The notes beneath the pieces were generated by a model that saw nothing but the letters and a program-made list of their open reading frames with translations, was not told the origin of the DNA and made no database searches. 64,000 nucleotides of DNA from Agapetus fuscipes (lineage: Eukaryota; Arthropoda; Insecta; Trichoptera; Glossosomatidae), in the NCBI GenBank assembly GCA_951799405.1, contig OX637359.1:7498201-7562200 (forward strand), given 5' to 3'. The translations under genes and the position numbers were made by a program. Positions 32,328 to 44,200 of the stretch are shown here, in pieces (positions within the stretch are counted from its first letter, which is position 1; each line of letters starts with the position of its first letter).

Positions 32328-33449
32328 TTATATTTGTCTTATTTTGTGAAAAACACACCTAGATTACCTTCTTTGGTTCTATAAGACTCGATTATACATG
32401 ATTAAATTAAAATAATACATTTTTAGCAAGCATTGAACGCAAGAAAATATTTTCTTGTGGGTGTGCACCAGGGGCGTGCATCCCATACAGGCACATGCGC
32501 ATAATAGGTAAACAATATATAGTAAAACACCATTTAAGCTTGATATTCAGATTTCATATTCAAAATTTAAGTTCGATTGGAGCCATCGTTAGCACTTCAG
32601 ACAATTTCAAGTAAGTTATTTTAAAGGAATGGGAGAAAATATTTATTCTGAAATGTATTTGCCTATACTCTATGCACGCGCCTGGTGTGCACCACAAAAT
32701 AATCTTAAATATTCATATTTTTGGCAAATTAAATTAAAGATTCAAATTTAATGCACACCCACAAGCAAATATGCGTATATGTGGTTCATGCTTACAAATG
32801 CTATGTGCTTACTTTGAAAATAAAACCCAATTCTCGAATGAACATATAATTTGCAACTCTTGCCATCATTGCCACTGCCAAAAAGGTCTCAGACTAAGAG
32901 GTCAGAGGTTGACTGCTGCTAGCACCCTGGTGAGTCAAGTTTAAAAAAATAAAGGGACAGAAGAAGCAAGGTGTGAACCTTAAATGTCAATATATCTTTG
33001 CAACTTAGATTATACAATCAATATTGAACTTAAACTGGATTGAAATGTTCACACATTAAAAGTGGTCAAGCAACTCGGCCAAGTAACATCATATTTCCCC
33101 CCCTCTTGTTTAAATGTGTAGACTCCATCATGGAATGAGAATGAAAAACATTTTTTTTATGTTAAATTATATTTTTTATTTCAAGTTCTATTTTATACAA
33201 AATATATAAACAACTTGATTCTTTAGTCTTACACAAAATGCTAACTAGTATTTTTTCCTTATATTACGTAAAGAAATAAAATTACCTATTTCTTATGCTA
33301 CCATTGGAATACTTTTTATTTTTGTGTTATAAAAAAGTAGTTAATACCTAAGTATATGTACAAAATAGTTTTTTCTAAAAGCACAAGGTTTTTTAAAAAT
33401 CTTATTTTTAATTTTGGTTCATCACAACTAAGTATTTCATTTCTTGAGA

Positions 33450-33638
33450 AGCCAATGTCACCCCTGTTTCAGGGAAGGTCGGCAAGAGTTGCAGGGTGTA
33501 TGTCCATTTGAGACTTGGTTTCTATATTGTAGGTTCACATGCGGCATGCGCAAGCGGGAACTTGTACGTGTCTGCTTGTGAGAATGCATGTAATGTGAAT
33601 CCCCAATGTAACATATCTTTGCAACTTAGATTAGATTA
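33450..33638 (+). repeat. R250, truncated
   Basis: Begins CCAATGTCACCCCTGTTTC; ends GATTAGATTAGAG. Confidence 0.8.
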
Positions 33639-33729
33639 GAGAAGCATTTCTTTTTTTGTCTAGTTGCAAGATTTTGGAATTTTAAATTATTTTGTGTCAG
33701 CCAAGGTGTGTGTATCTATATAGGTGTAA

Positions 33730-34709
33730 TGCCCGCTTTCCACTGCGAGCGGGAAATAGCTGAGCGGGAGCGGGAAATAGCTGAGCGGAGCGTAGTGAAA
33801 TAGTTTTGGCCTTCCATTGCGAAAGAGTTTTAAAAAATAATGGTATTTGCCTTCCACAGCTAACGAGCTCGGCGGAGTGAGCTAGGCGGGAAATGAGATG
33901 AGTCAGATGAAAGAGTTGTTTGCCTTCCATCTACAGCTGGCTTAGCGGAGCCAACTAGTGTGTGACAGCTCGTTGCAGCCTACGCCCAGATCAAACGTTT
34001 TAATTATTAGTAAAAAAAGTTTTTTTTTTTGTTTCGAAAAATAAAAAGTAATATATTATTTTGCTTTAATACATAAAAAGTAGATGTTTGAAATAAAACA
34101 TACATTTTAATATTTTCAAATTTATAAAATAATGTATGATGTGCAGTGTGTGACAGCTCGTTGCAGCCTACGCCCAGATCAAACGTTTTAATTATTAATA
34201 AAAGATTTTTTTTTTGTTTCGAAACATAAAAAGTAATGTATTATTTTGCTTTTAACATAAAATGTAGATGTTTGAAATAAAACATACATTTTAATATTTT
34301 CAAATTAATACAATAATGTATGATGTGTCTTTGTAAATCATGTATGATGTGTTTTATCGCTGTCACGCAACTACGCGGGTTGGCGCGGGGGGCACGGGGG
34401 AGCGAAGTCAGTTGAAAACTAGCGGCCGAGACCATGACACAGCGGAGTCATTTTTACTCGCTCAGCCTGCTCCGCTCACTCCGCTGTCGGTGGAAGCACT
34501 TCTATGAAATTTACTGTTGCTAGTCGAGCGGAGTCCGTACGGAGTCCGCTGGAAACTCGCTCAACTCTGCGACCACTTTCGTAACTCTTTGTACTCGCTC
34601 AGTCCGCTCCGCTGACTCGCTGTCGGTGGAAGCACTTCTATGAAATTTACTGTTGCTAGTCGAACGGAGTCCGTACGGAGTCAGCTCCGCTCGCAGTGGA
34701 AAGCGGGCA
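33730..34709. mobile_element. PIF/Harbinger-like non-autonomous element, 980 bp
   Basis: Inverted termini TGCCCGCTTTCCACTGCGAG (23 bp perfect) with TAA on both sides. Internally it has a tandem duplication of about 187 bp (33961-34147 and 34148-34325) and a second of about 140 bp near the right end (GTCGGTGGAAGCACTTCTAT repeated). Superfamily is inferred from the 3-bp TAA duplication only. Confidence 0.72.
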
Positions 34710-34751
34710 TAAGAGTTCAAATTTGTTTAGTGAAACACTGTGGTAAGCCAT

Positions 34752-35035
34752 TATAAAGATTTATTTTTAAAAAAACAATAAAAATTATTTTCTAAAAATT
34801 AAACAAAAAACTTTGTGTAATACCACTTTGAGTACATATTTTAATTCAAGAGTACTTTCGGTGTTATACCATCGTCAGTTGAAAATATACAGTTGAGTAT
34901 ATTTTCAACTGACGATGGTATAACACCGAAAGTACTCTTGAATTAAAATATGTACTCAAAGTGGTATTACACAAAGTTTTTTGTTTAATTTTTAGAAAAT
35001 AATTTTTATTATTTTTTTAAAAATAAATCTTTATA
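34752..35035. repeat. 284-bp near-perfect palindrome of a Penelope-type repeat
   Basis: Arms of 138 bp (34752-34889 and 34898-35035) with an 8-bp spacer. Each arm includes CTGACGATGGTATAACACC then GAAAGTACTC, the same layout as the other Penelope motifs. Confidence 0.85.
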
Positions 35036-35121
35036 TAGGTGTTATTGTATATGTAAAATAGCCCGGTTGATTGCCTGTGTACCCCTAATCATAGTTTGTT
35101 ACATCACTGCCATGAGCAAAA

Positions 35122-35372
35122 CGGGAACAGTGCCCTAAGTACGAGTTGTAAAACTTGATAAAAGTTAAGTTTACGGAAAATATTAAAGCGTGATTTCTCC
35201 CAAAATCTGCCGTTCTTGTTTCTTACACTTTATGGTCTTAGCAAAAGAGTTACAGTGATGAAGAAAATCAAGTTCAAACAAGCAAAAACGGCAGATTTTG
35301 GGGGAAATCACTCTTTAATAATTGCCGTAAACTTTACATTACTCAAGTTTTGCAACTCATACTAAGGGAACA
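35122..35372. mobile_element. foldback MITE with arms of about 85 bp
   Basis: CCCAAAATCTGCCGTT and AACGGCAGATTTTGGG lie on opposing arms that extend to CCCTAAGTACGAGTTG and its diverged complement. The core CTTACACTTTATGGTCTTAG is shared with 23,237-23,335. Confidence 0.7.
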
Positions 35373-35758
35373 GGTGATCTTTGTTATTATAGTGTGGGCC
35401 AATGGGCACATGGATGATTTTTGGCAGTCAATAAGCTTGTTCGAAAGACAACACTAGCTTTTTAACATTTGCAGAAGGACAATAATTATATATGTATATA
35501 TATTGCACGCTTAATCATAAATAGCAATAACTCGAAAAATAAGAATGTTGGGAAATCACGTTTGAAGTTCAGACAACCAGTACAACTTGTATGGGATGAA
35601 AAAGGCGACCGATGTTTTATCTCCGTCATATTCGTCCAAATTGAACGGCTGTCGCATTCTACCTATTCTTCTCGCATTGTTCTTGCGTTTTATTACAAAA
35701 TCTCGATTTTCCCAATTTTTGAGTTATTTCTCTTTATGATTAAACGTGCGATATGTAT

Positions 35759-36087
35759 TGTTACGAAATTAGGGTTCAATTGTCTTCAAATTAAAAATAC
35801 ACAGGTCTTCTTCAATAGTTATTTATTTTACACAGTTACAAAATTTATTTTCACACTACTTTCTCGATTATTCCACTTGGTTTTGGTTCACTGATCAGAT
35901 GACTTCGATGTGTTTGTAAGTCTCTATGATACTGGCCCGCTCTGCAGGCCATTCGCACCTTTATACTCTGTAGAGCAGTATGATCTAGAACCAAAGTTGC
36001 TAGACGGTTCCAGAGTAATTATTACTTCTCGACGCTTCACGTACTACCTAGAGATACAACCAAAATCCTACCTACCAATGCAATACA
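35759..36087 (-). mobile_element. solo LTR, 329 bp
   Basis: On the minus strand it begins TGTATTGCATTGG, has GAGTATAAAGG and AATAAATAAC, and ends AATTTCGTAACA. GTAT is duplicated at 35755-35758 and 36088-36091. The end GAAGACCTGTG...GAACCC resembles the 9.1-kb LTR. Confidence 0.8.
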
Positions 36088-36313
36088 GTATTCCTATAAT
36101 TATAACAAATACCTACTTAGCCTAGAGAATTCTACACTTATACACAATTATCGATCCTACCTACCTATACCTATGAGGACTCTTATAACTATAACTACCC
36201 ATACTTATTTCAATATTTATATTTACATAACAGTATGTTTAATTTTAGGTTTTCACGGATATTGGTACATGCTGGTAGGTTTTCGGGTAATCCGTTGACT
36301 TACTGTTTTCTAG

Positions 36314-36362
36314 CCGATGTTTCAGATCGGTAACAAGATCCCTCATCAGGGCAGTCCTCCTG
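36314..36362 (-). ncRNA. hammerhead-like motif, second copy of the 2.1-kb element
   Basis: Minus strand CTGATGAGGGATCTTG...GATCTGAAACATCG; stem II has mismatches, so this copy is probably inactive. Confidence 0.45.
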
Positions 36363-36635
36363 TGTGTAAGGTTGGCCTTCAACTGATTTGTGATGTGTTT
36401 TTGTTGCAGGTCGGTGCAGGGCGGGGTGAGGAGGGGGGCTGCATTTCTCTCTTCTTTTGTCTTGTCAAAACTATTGTATATTTTAATGAATTATGAATTA
36501 ATAATTACCCAATGACATCTGTTGATCAAAGTTATGGTCAAATGACCCAAGCGGGAATCAAAACTATCGAATCTATTTCAAACAAACGCTAGAAAGATCA
36601 GCCACTTGACTCCCTCGACCATAACACCTATTTTT

Positions 36636-36927
36636 AGGATGTTTTATTTGGTGAGCGCTGTTTTCATTTGTAGTACACCTCAAGAGCCCTATGCGAGCTT
36701 GGTTTTCCGTATAGAAAGCGCCAATTCTTAAGCAAGACCCAGTTGTTGTAAGGCTGGATGGACTTTTGGTGACCGGTCTTTGGTAAAGGTGTACCTATGA
36801 ATTTTTCAACCAAGCGAAGAGCATATTTGAAAATATAAATTGTATATTTTAGTGCTCCGCTGGGATTCAAACCCACTACCTTCCATTTACGAGTCCGAAG
36901 CGCTAACCACTAGACTACGGATCGGTC
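36636..36927 (-). mobile_element. SINE-A, near full length
   Basis: Head with TAGTCTAGTGGTTAGCGC and GGTTTGAATCC, full body and the LINE-like tail. Confidence 0.8.
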
Positions 36928-37232
36928 GAAAATGTTAAAATATTAATACTTATGTTTCTAAAAGTTATTTACAAAAGCTATTTTCTAACAAAATTTTCAA
37001 CATAACTAGATGACTAGTTGCAAGAGGCGGTGGTGCTTTGATAAGTGAGTTTTTTTAAATAAAACATCGCCAGTTTGGTTCCCATCTAGCCCTCTTGATT
37101 AACAATGACATCTCTTTCCTCTTGTTAACAGATATTATCATCGTAATAAAAAATGCATATTAATTTAACGTTCTACAGTCAACTCACTCCAAGAAGCACC
37201 ATTGTGGTTAGTTTTCACACAGAGCGACACTA

Positions 37233-37997
37233 CAGTGGAACCTCTCATAACGAGGATCATTCATTCCAGAATCTCGCTCGTTATTGAAACACTCGCTAAG
37301 CGAAACAAATTTTCCCATATAAATCAATGTAAAACACGATAATGCGTTCCAAGCGGCTTTTTTTTAACGTTTATTCAAATAAAATTACGTGCTTATAAAT
37401 TGTTAATTATCGTAGCCTGAATAAAAAAATTAGCTTATTTTTTGTTAATTTAGGACAAATAATTAATTATTTTTTACTAGAAAGCTGTCTAGAGACATTT
37501 GTTTAGCCGACTCTTTAAAATTTGGTGAAAATATGACACAGCGTTATCATTGAATAATTTTTTTGGTACGCATACTGTAACTGTAACTCTGTCGCCATTC
37601 CGCTAGGGGTGGCCAGAGCCTCTGCAGAGCTGCCTCCATTTTTTCCTATCCTTACATACCTCTTTCAATTCATTCATATCCATCACCTTTTTCATGCATT
37701 TTCTTCTTTTACGCTCACTTTGTATATCCCATTCTTTCACAATCTCCTCAATCTGATCACTCCATACTTTTCTCGGTCGTCCCTTCCCCCTTTTTCCTTT
37801 CACACTTTCTTTGTATACATACTTTGTATACATACGCATAGCCATGCGTAATTACATAATTAGGATAATAAAACAGTTCACTCAACACTCATTATGCAAA
37901 ATGTCGCTCATTAAGGGAGCAGTCTTTTTCACATTTTTTTTTGCTTGTTATGCGAATTACTTGTTATCAGAGGTGCTCGTTAAGAGAGGTTCCGCTG
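37233..37997. mobile_element. pogo-like MITE with nested LINE
   Basis: Termini CAGTGGAACCTCTCATAACG and GAGAGGTTCCGCTG, flanked by TA on both sides, as in pogo/Tigger elements. Without the nested LINE it is about 500 bp. Its right end lies 15 bp from the SLC35C1 stop. Confidence 0.85.
37575..37832 (-). mobile_element. RTE-like LINE family 1, 258-bp truncated insertion with TSD
   Basis: The minus frame KESVKGKRGKGRPRKVW to KKWRQLCRGSGHP ends in (GTTACA) repeats. It is flanked by perfect 8-bp duplications TACGCATA at 37567-37574 and 37833-37840, and sits inside the pogo-like element at 37233-37997. Confidence 0.85.
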
Positions 37998-38012
37998 TAT
38001 ATTGATGCACTA

Positions 38013-38243
38013 TCAGACGAGGTTCTCCTTCTCTTCCCTGTCCTTCTCGCTGAGCCTCTCCTGCTGCCTGCGCTCCATCTCCTGCTGCTTGAAGCGCGCG
38101 TACGCCGCGCTGGAGGCCAGGATGATGAAGTTGGAGAGCCACCACAGCGCAGACTTGACGTCGTGGTACCAGTGGGTCGCGATGATGGTCTGTGCACAAG
38201 CTTTAGCGGTGCCGGAGATGTTGTGCGTGAGGGGAGATGTCAC
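38013..38243 (-). CDS. SLC35C1: SLC35C1 exon 5 and stop
   Basis: Acceptor ATTACAG|GTGACA. It encodes [18 protein letters not shown], a last membrane helix and a long charged cytosolic tail ending KENLV before TGA. Confidence 0.95.
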   Translation of the reverse strand: MTSPLTHNISGTAKACAQTIIATHWYHDVKSALWWLSNFIILASSAAYARFKQQEMERRQQERLSEKDREEKENLV

Positions 38244-41200
38244 CTGTAATACAGCACAATAACAAGTCGTTTATTTGAATACTAGCTAAAAAAGCGAATG
38301 AATGGGATATCCAGAGTTATAATAAAAGAAGGGCTTGTATGAAAAAGGTTATGACTCTGGATGAAATGAAAGAAGTGTGTAAGGACCCAGAAAATTGCAG
38401 TTGATCTGTAATGCTGGGGGTTAAGGCTAAGGCATTCAAAAAACATATTCTCATTTTTTATAGAATATGCATTGTAGATTTGAATTTTATTGTTTTATTG
38501 TTTAGCTAAAACTCCTTCACCCCATTCCCCACAAAGGTAAAATTATGAACAACTTTGAAAACTTAGAAATTCAAAAAAATATCAATTCAGAAAATAATCT
38601 CCTAAATAATATCCTATTTCCTAACACTTCCCCTCTACTTTCTATGTTTCCAATTACGCCCCGCCCACATACCCCCCCCCCCCCCCCTCTAATCTAATCT
38701 AAGTTGCAAAGATATTTTACATTGGAGATTCACATTACATGCATTCTCACAACCAGACACATACAAGTTCGCGCTTGCACATGCCTCATGTGAACCTACA
38801 ACATAAAAACCAAATCTCAAATGGACATACACCCTGCAACACTTGCCGTCCTTCGCTGAGACAGGGGTGACATTGGCAAAGTGAACCATTTTTACAGCAT
38901 GGGTGGTCAGCCGCATACCAACCTATAAGTCAAGGAACCTCCCCTTCTGTAATTTAAATCCTTGCTTTGTAATTTTGTATTCTGTGTTAGTTTCTATTTA
39001 CACCTGTAGATGGGAGGTACTGCTTCTCCCGAAACTGGTCGTGTACAAAATAAAACTCATGTGAATTAAAACAAAGCCATTTTAATTTTAATCTATTAAA
39101 ATTAACTTTCACAAAGTGACTGCTGAAAATCTAGAAATGAATTCATTTCTGTTGAGATATATTTCCATTCCTGTTTTAGAAGCATGTGTGCATCACATTT
39201 TCGTATACCATACCTGTATCTGCAATGATGTAACGTAGCCGATGGAAAAGCCACACACTCCGCTGCCCAGCATCTGCAGCCAGAACACCGGGTCATAGAG
39301 GAGCCGGAACTTCAGGACTTCGTGCACCTCTCCGGTGAACAGCATCAGCGGCAGGAACAGCAGCACCGAGTAGGCGTTGTTATAGTAGGACAGCAGCCAG
39401 ATCTCCTGGTTGACATGAGGCAGCACACGCTTAGTGTAGATGGAATACAGGGACAGGGTGATGGAACCCAGGACTCCGAATACGGTGCCGAATAGCGAGA
39501 AGGAACCTGCAATAGATTACAATCATCTATAATAATCTAGGTTGCAAAGATTTATTACATTTGATTTTAACCGGTCCGTAGTCTAGAGGTTAGCGCTTCG
39601 GACTCGTAAATGGAAGGTTGTGGGTTTGGATCCCGGTTGAGCACAAAAAATATATTATATTTTCGAATATGCTCTTCGCTGGGTTAAACAATTCATATAC
39701 CTTTACCAAAGACTGATCACTAAAGGTCCATCAAGCCTGACAGCAACAGGGTCTTGCTAGAATGCGCTTGAGAATTGGCGCATTCTATAGTGACGACCAA
39801 GCTAGCAGAGGGCTCTTGAGGTGAGATTCAAACAAAAACAGCGCTCACCAAATACACCATCCTAATATTATTGTTATTATTACAAACATATAAACTAGCT
39901 TCGATTAGACATATCTATAATAATAATAATAATTTAGTCATAAAACTGTTTTACAGAAGATTTACATCGGGTGCAGCTTTTTAACTTAAGTAAGAAAAAA
40001 TATCTATAGCGATGATCAAGCTATTTTGAGCTATAATCTATAATCGAAGTTGCAAAGATTAGAGCATAACATTCAAAAGTCATATTAAATGCGTGCCAAC
40101 AAACAGACATGTGTAAGTTTGCGCTTACAAATGCTAAATATGTACTTACAAATTAAAATCCGAACCCCAAATAAACATAAGGCCTGCATCTCTTGCCTAC
40201 TTTCCCTGAAACAGGGGTGAAATTGACAAAGTGAACCATTTTTTTTACAGTACGGGTGGTCAGCCTCATACCAACCTATAAGTCAAGGAAGCTATGATTC
40301 ACACAAAACCAACGCTGGACAAATAATGACATTCTTATGATAATGTGTTTTTAGGCTTTCGCGCTCCGGTCCGTAGTTCAGTAGTAACACTTCGGACTCT
40401 TAATGGAAGGTTGTGGGTTCGAATCCCGGCGGAGCACAAAAAATATACCATTTATATTTTTAAATTTGCTCTTCGCTGGGTTGAAAAATTCATAAACCTT
40501 TACCAATGACCGGTCACCAAAGGTCCATCCAGCCTTACAGCAACTGGGTCTTGCTTGAGAATTGGCGCTTTGTAGCGACGACGACCAAGTCGTAAAAAGG
40601 TTGATAGTTCAATTGGTAGAATGCTTGCATTCAGTAGCGGCTCTAGCTAAATCCTGGGAGAGGGGATGACCTTGAAAGATAGTCTGGTGCTCACCTGACC
40701 ATGCACTCCACCAGGGCACCACCATACAGCACACAGACACAGACACTACATAATATCACCAAGCTGGGCTGTGCAGGTCCTCACCTCTTATCACCTACTT
40801 TTTCTACATTTCTTACAGATATTAAATCACGGCATTTATAGATAAAAATATAAATCACAACACAATTATACGAAATAAATCAGAACAGTATCAACATAGG
40901 CGAAATGTACGTAATCAATAATAACTGGCATTTGATTACTTAAAAACATTTTATTCAACAAGATTCTAAAGAAAACGAGATGTTTTCTCCTAAATTAGCT
41001 ACCTATTTGGAAAGGAATTTCTGACAAATCGGACTTACGATGCTTGAAAACGCGTCAGTCTGACAAAATATTTTAAATTTTATTGTAATATCACGTCACG
41101 TGTAGCCAACTGGGCATTCCCATAACACACAACAATAATATTACTTCTGATTTGTACCAAAGTGTTTATGTTGGTACGTACCTCGGGGACACTGGGCTTG

Positions 41201-44200
41201 TTTCCCGCCGGTCTGTGAAGACAGTTAAAGTGCGCATGCGCAAACGTATGTACTTGCTATGGACCCAACTCACAGATAAGCTCTGCTCACCCATACATAC
41301 AAAAAAACCATAGGGAAGACGTTCGGTATTCCCGACTTTACGAACTATCAGTTTGTGTATGTTCGGCGCGGGCGCAGAAGAAACGGAAAGAGATCTCCCC
41401 ATCGTACGTACATCTCATTACATAGCGAAGACCCGAACTTTTAAAATATAATCGCGCTATGTGAAAATTTCACACTAAAGATGAATGATTTAGAAAATAT
41501 TCCAGTTTATTTCTCGGATTCCATTTTCAATAAGTAAGCATTGACATTGTGAAGATTCATTATAAACTGATAAAGTAAAAATAAAGCACAAAAATGCATT
41601 TTATTTTTACTTTGTTATTTTAGTGGATAGGTACTTACATATTTTTCCTATTTCATACATAGGGATAATCCCCTTCGTCCCCTAATGACGCACCGCCACT
41701 GCTTGCATTCCATGCCGAAAGCAAGGGTTCGATCTCAAGCCTTCACAAGAAATGAGAACCAGCTCCCCTGGGAGCTGGGAAACTCTCACTTCAACTGAAA
41801 GTGGTTGGTGTGAGGCCGGCCCCCTTACCCGTAAAAATAAATAGGTCCCGAATCGCCACATGCGACCCCTTCGGGGGTAACGCAGGCAAGAAGTTACACT
41901 ATATGTGTAACTTAGTTGCATTTTTTTGCAGTTGGCTTCGGATGCTTTCGGATGCTTGATACGGACCCTGTAGGACGAGTCCTATGACAGTTCATAATTT
42001 TTCAAAAACATAACTTTAAAAAGACGTATTTGTTTTTCTACATTGAAATGGCCTTCCGTTATTACAAATAAAACGCACCTAAAAAAAAAACGCACCTAAG
42101 CTACACATATAGTGTAACTTCTTGCCGCGTTATCCCCGAAGGGGTCGCATGTGGCGAGTTGAACCTATTTATTTTTACAGGTAAGGGGGCCGGCCTTACG
42201 CTAACCACTTCAGTTGAAGTGGGGGTAATAACAAGTTATGAAAGTGAATTCATCACTATTTAGTTTGGAGAATACCGTATAATATTTATTTTTAACTCTT
42301 TGGCTGTGGCTGGCATGCATAGATGTCATGACTAAACTTGCATACAGTGCGGCTGGCATCTATCCATGTCATCGAAGTTTAAAGCTTCCCCTGACATTGG
42401 TGTTCAAATTTTTCAAACTTTTTTGTTGCTTACATAATAGGTACACTAATAAAATCTCATATTATACATATTTTGAAAATATTATTTCTCAAATATTTCG
42501 TAAGAACAGCTCGATCTCTCGTCCCGCGCGTGTGTACCAATGTTTATAAACAAAATCCAGGCAAGTATACTCTATTCAGATAGATATAACTGTTTACGTT
42601 TTTTATTTTTTTGTAAAATAACTCATATATTTTTCTCTTTAGTGACGAGTATTTAAGTGAGTAAAAAACCTAATGGATATAAAATCTAGTTATGGAATGT
42701 GCGTATAATAGATTTTTTAAAGTAATATTATTGTGATTTACTTGTTTTTATATAAAACAACAAGTGAAAACATATGTTGAAAGTTTGTGATTTGTATTCC
42801 TGGATAACTAATGAATATACTTTTTCATAAATTTTGAAGTTTCATCAAGTAATTAAGGTAGGAAATCAATTTATGTGTAAAAAAATATCCTCAAAAAAGT
42901 ATTCCGTTCTGGCGGTGCGTATGTAGCAAGTAAATTCAGAATCGAAAAGGTTAAATTGCATTCTTCTGAAGTAGTGATTTTATTTAGTATTTTTTTTGTC
43001 ATGGGTGTATATGTACGTGTGTTTGTATACACGTGTCTGTGCATTTATGCCTGCATGTATTTACTCACATGCATGTGTGTATATGTATTGTGCAAATGTT
43101 TATCTTTATTTTTTTAATCAATAGTGGAAAATTTAATGGTTTTGTACACCATCAATTTTAAAGTCTTGTTATTAGTAGGGTTCTTTTAATCAAACTGCAA
43201 TTTATTTTACACCATGTCGGTTTACAATGTACTGATTTCTAGCTTTTGGCCTATCGACTTCACGGCTCAATGTCCTCTCTCACACAATTGCAGTCCAAAT
43301 AAATAGCGTCTAAACGGACGCCTCTCGCATATTCCAGACCCCTCTATAGGGAACCTTTCCCAACATTTCTGTATTGTTCCATACTATTCTAGTTACGCAT
43401 ACCAACAACTATATGCCTGGGCACATGCATACATTCAAACTCACAGTAGACTATACTAGAGGCGGACACACATACATAAGCAAGCCACGCAATCGGGCTC
43501 ATAAGTTCGTAACACTATCAATCAAACTACTATGTGTATATTTCCCTGTAACTATTTCTAAAATGAAAAAAAAAACTCTTTTTTACTGTCATACTCCTCA
43601 AGTTTTTCATTCCCACCATGCACACCTCACTCATTTTGCTGTCACTCAAAGCGCAATGATGAAGATGAAAACTGTGATGATGAAGAAGCCCATCGTAGAC
43701 ATGGGCAAAACGTCCGGAAGCTCCAGCTCCCATAGACCACGAAACATTTCTCCAGCATCATCAGCCGGCCGTGTAAGCCTTCAACTCTTATTGAAAGTAA
43801 GGGTGTCTGTAATTTCTCCAATTACGGTTCATTTAATATTTGGCTAATTAATGTTTAAAGTTGATTATTATACGTCAAATGACTGTAACCAAAAGGAAGA
43901 AGTGTTCACCGATGAGATTCTCCTGGTCCACGCCGAGCCAGAAGCCGAGGATGATGAACGCGCAGCAGGCCACGCACTGGCGGGACGTGCGCTCGCCCAG
44001 CAGCAGCCAGGTGAACAGCACGTTGAACACCGTGGTGAGGGAGCGGCCGATGTAGTAGAAGGCCACGCCCACGTGCTGCAGGCAGATGTTGCTGGAGGCG
44101 ATCATGCCCGTGAACATCAGCGACAGCGGCAGGACCTGCAACCACAACATGTATACTCTGTGTTGTGATGCTCTGCCCCCCAATCCTTGCCATTTATACT

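Larger units (their letters stand above)
38500..39065 (+). mobile_element. Penelope-like 3' end split by R250
   Basis: The left part encodes [20 protein letters not shown] and NTSPLLS, the Penelope C-terminus; after the R250 (38687-38937) the 3' non-coding part resumes and carries CTGTAGATGGGAGG...CTCCCGAAAC. Confidence 0.65.

Noticed and set aside
37941..38262. Several overlapping frames on both strands at the SLC35C1 last exon
   Set aside because: Only the frame at 38013-38243 minus carries transporter motifs and joins in frame to exon 4.
39570..39640. Possible tRNA gene at the SINE-A head
   Set aside because: Same reasoning: dispersed repeat with body and LINE-like tail.
43200..43530. 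Possible reverse-oriented LTR
   Set aside because: Composition is suggestive, but no TG...CA pair with matching flanks could be found.
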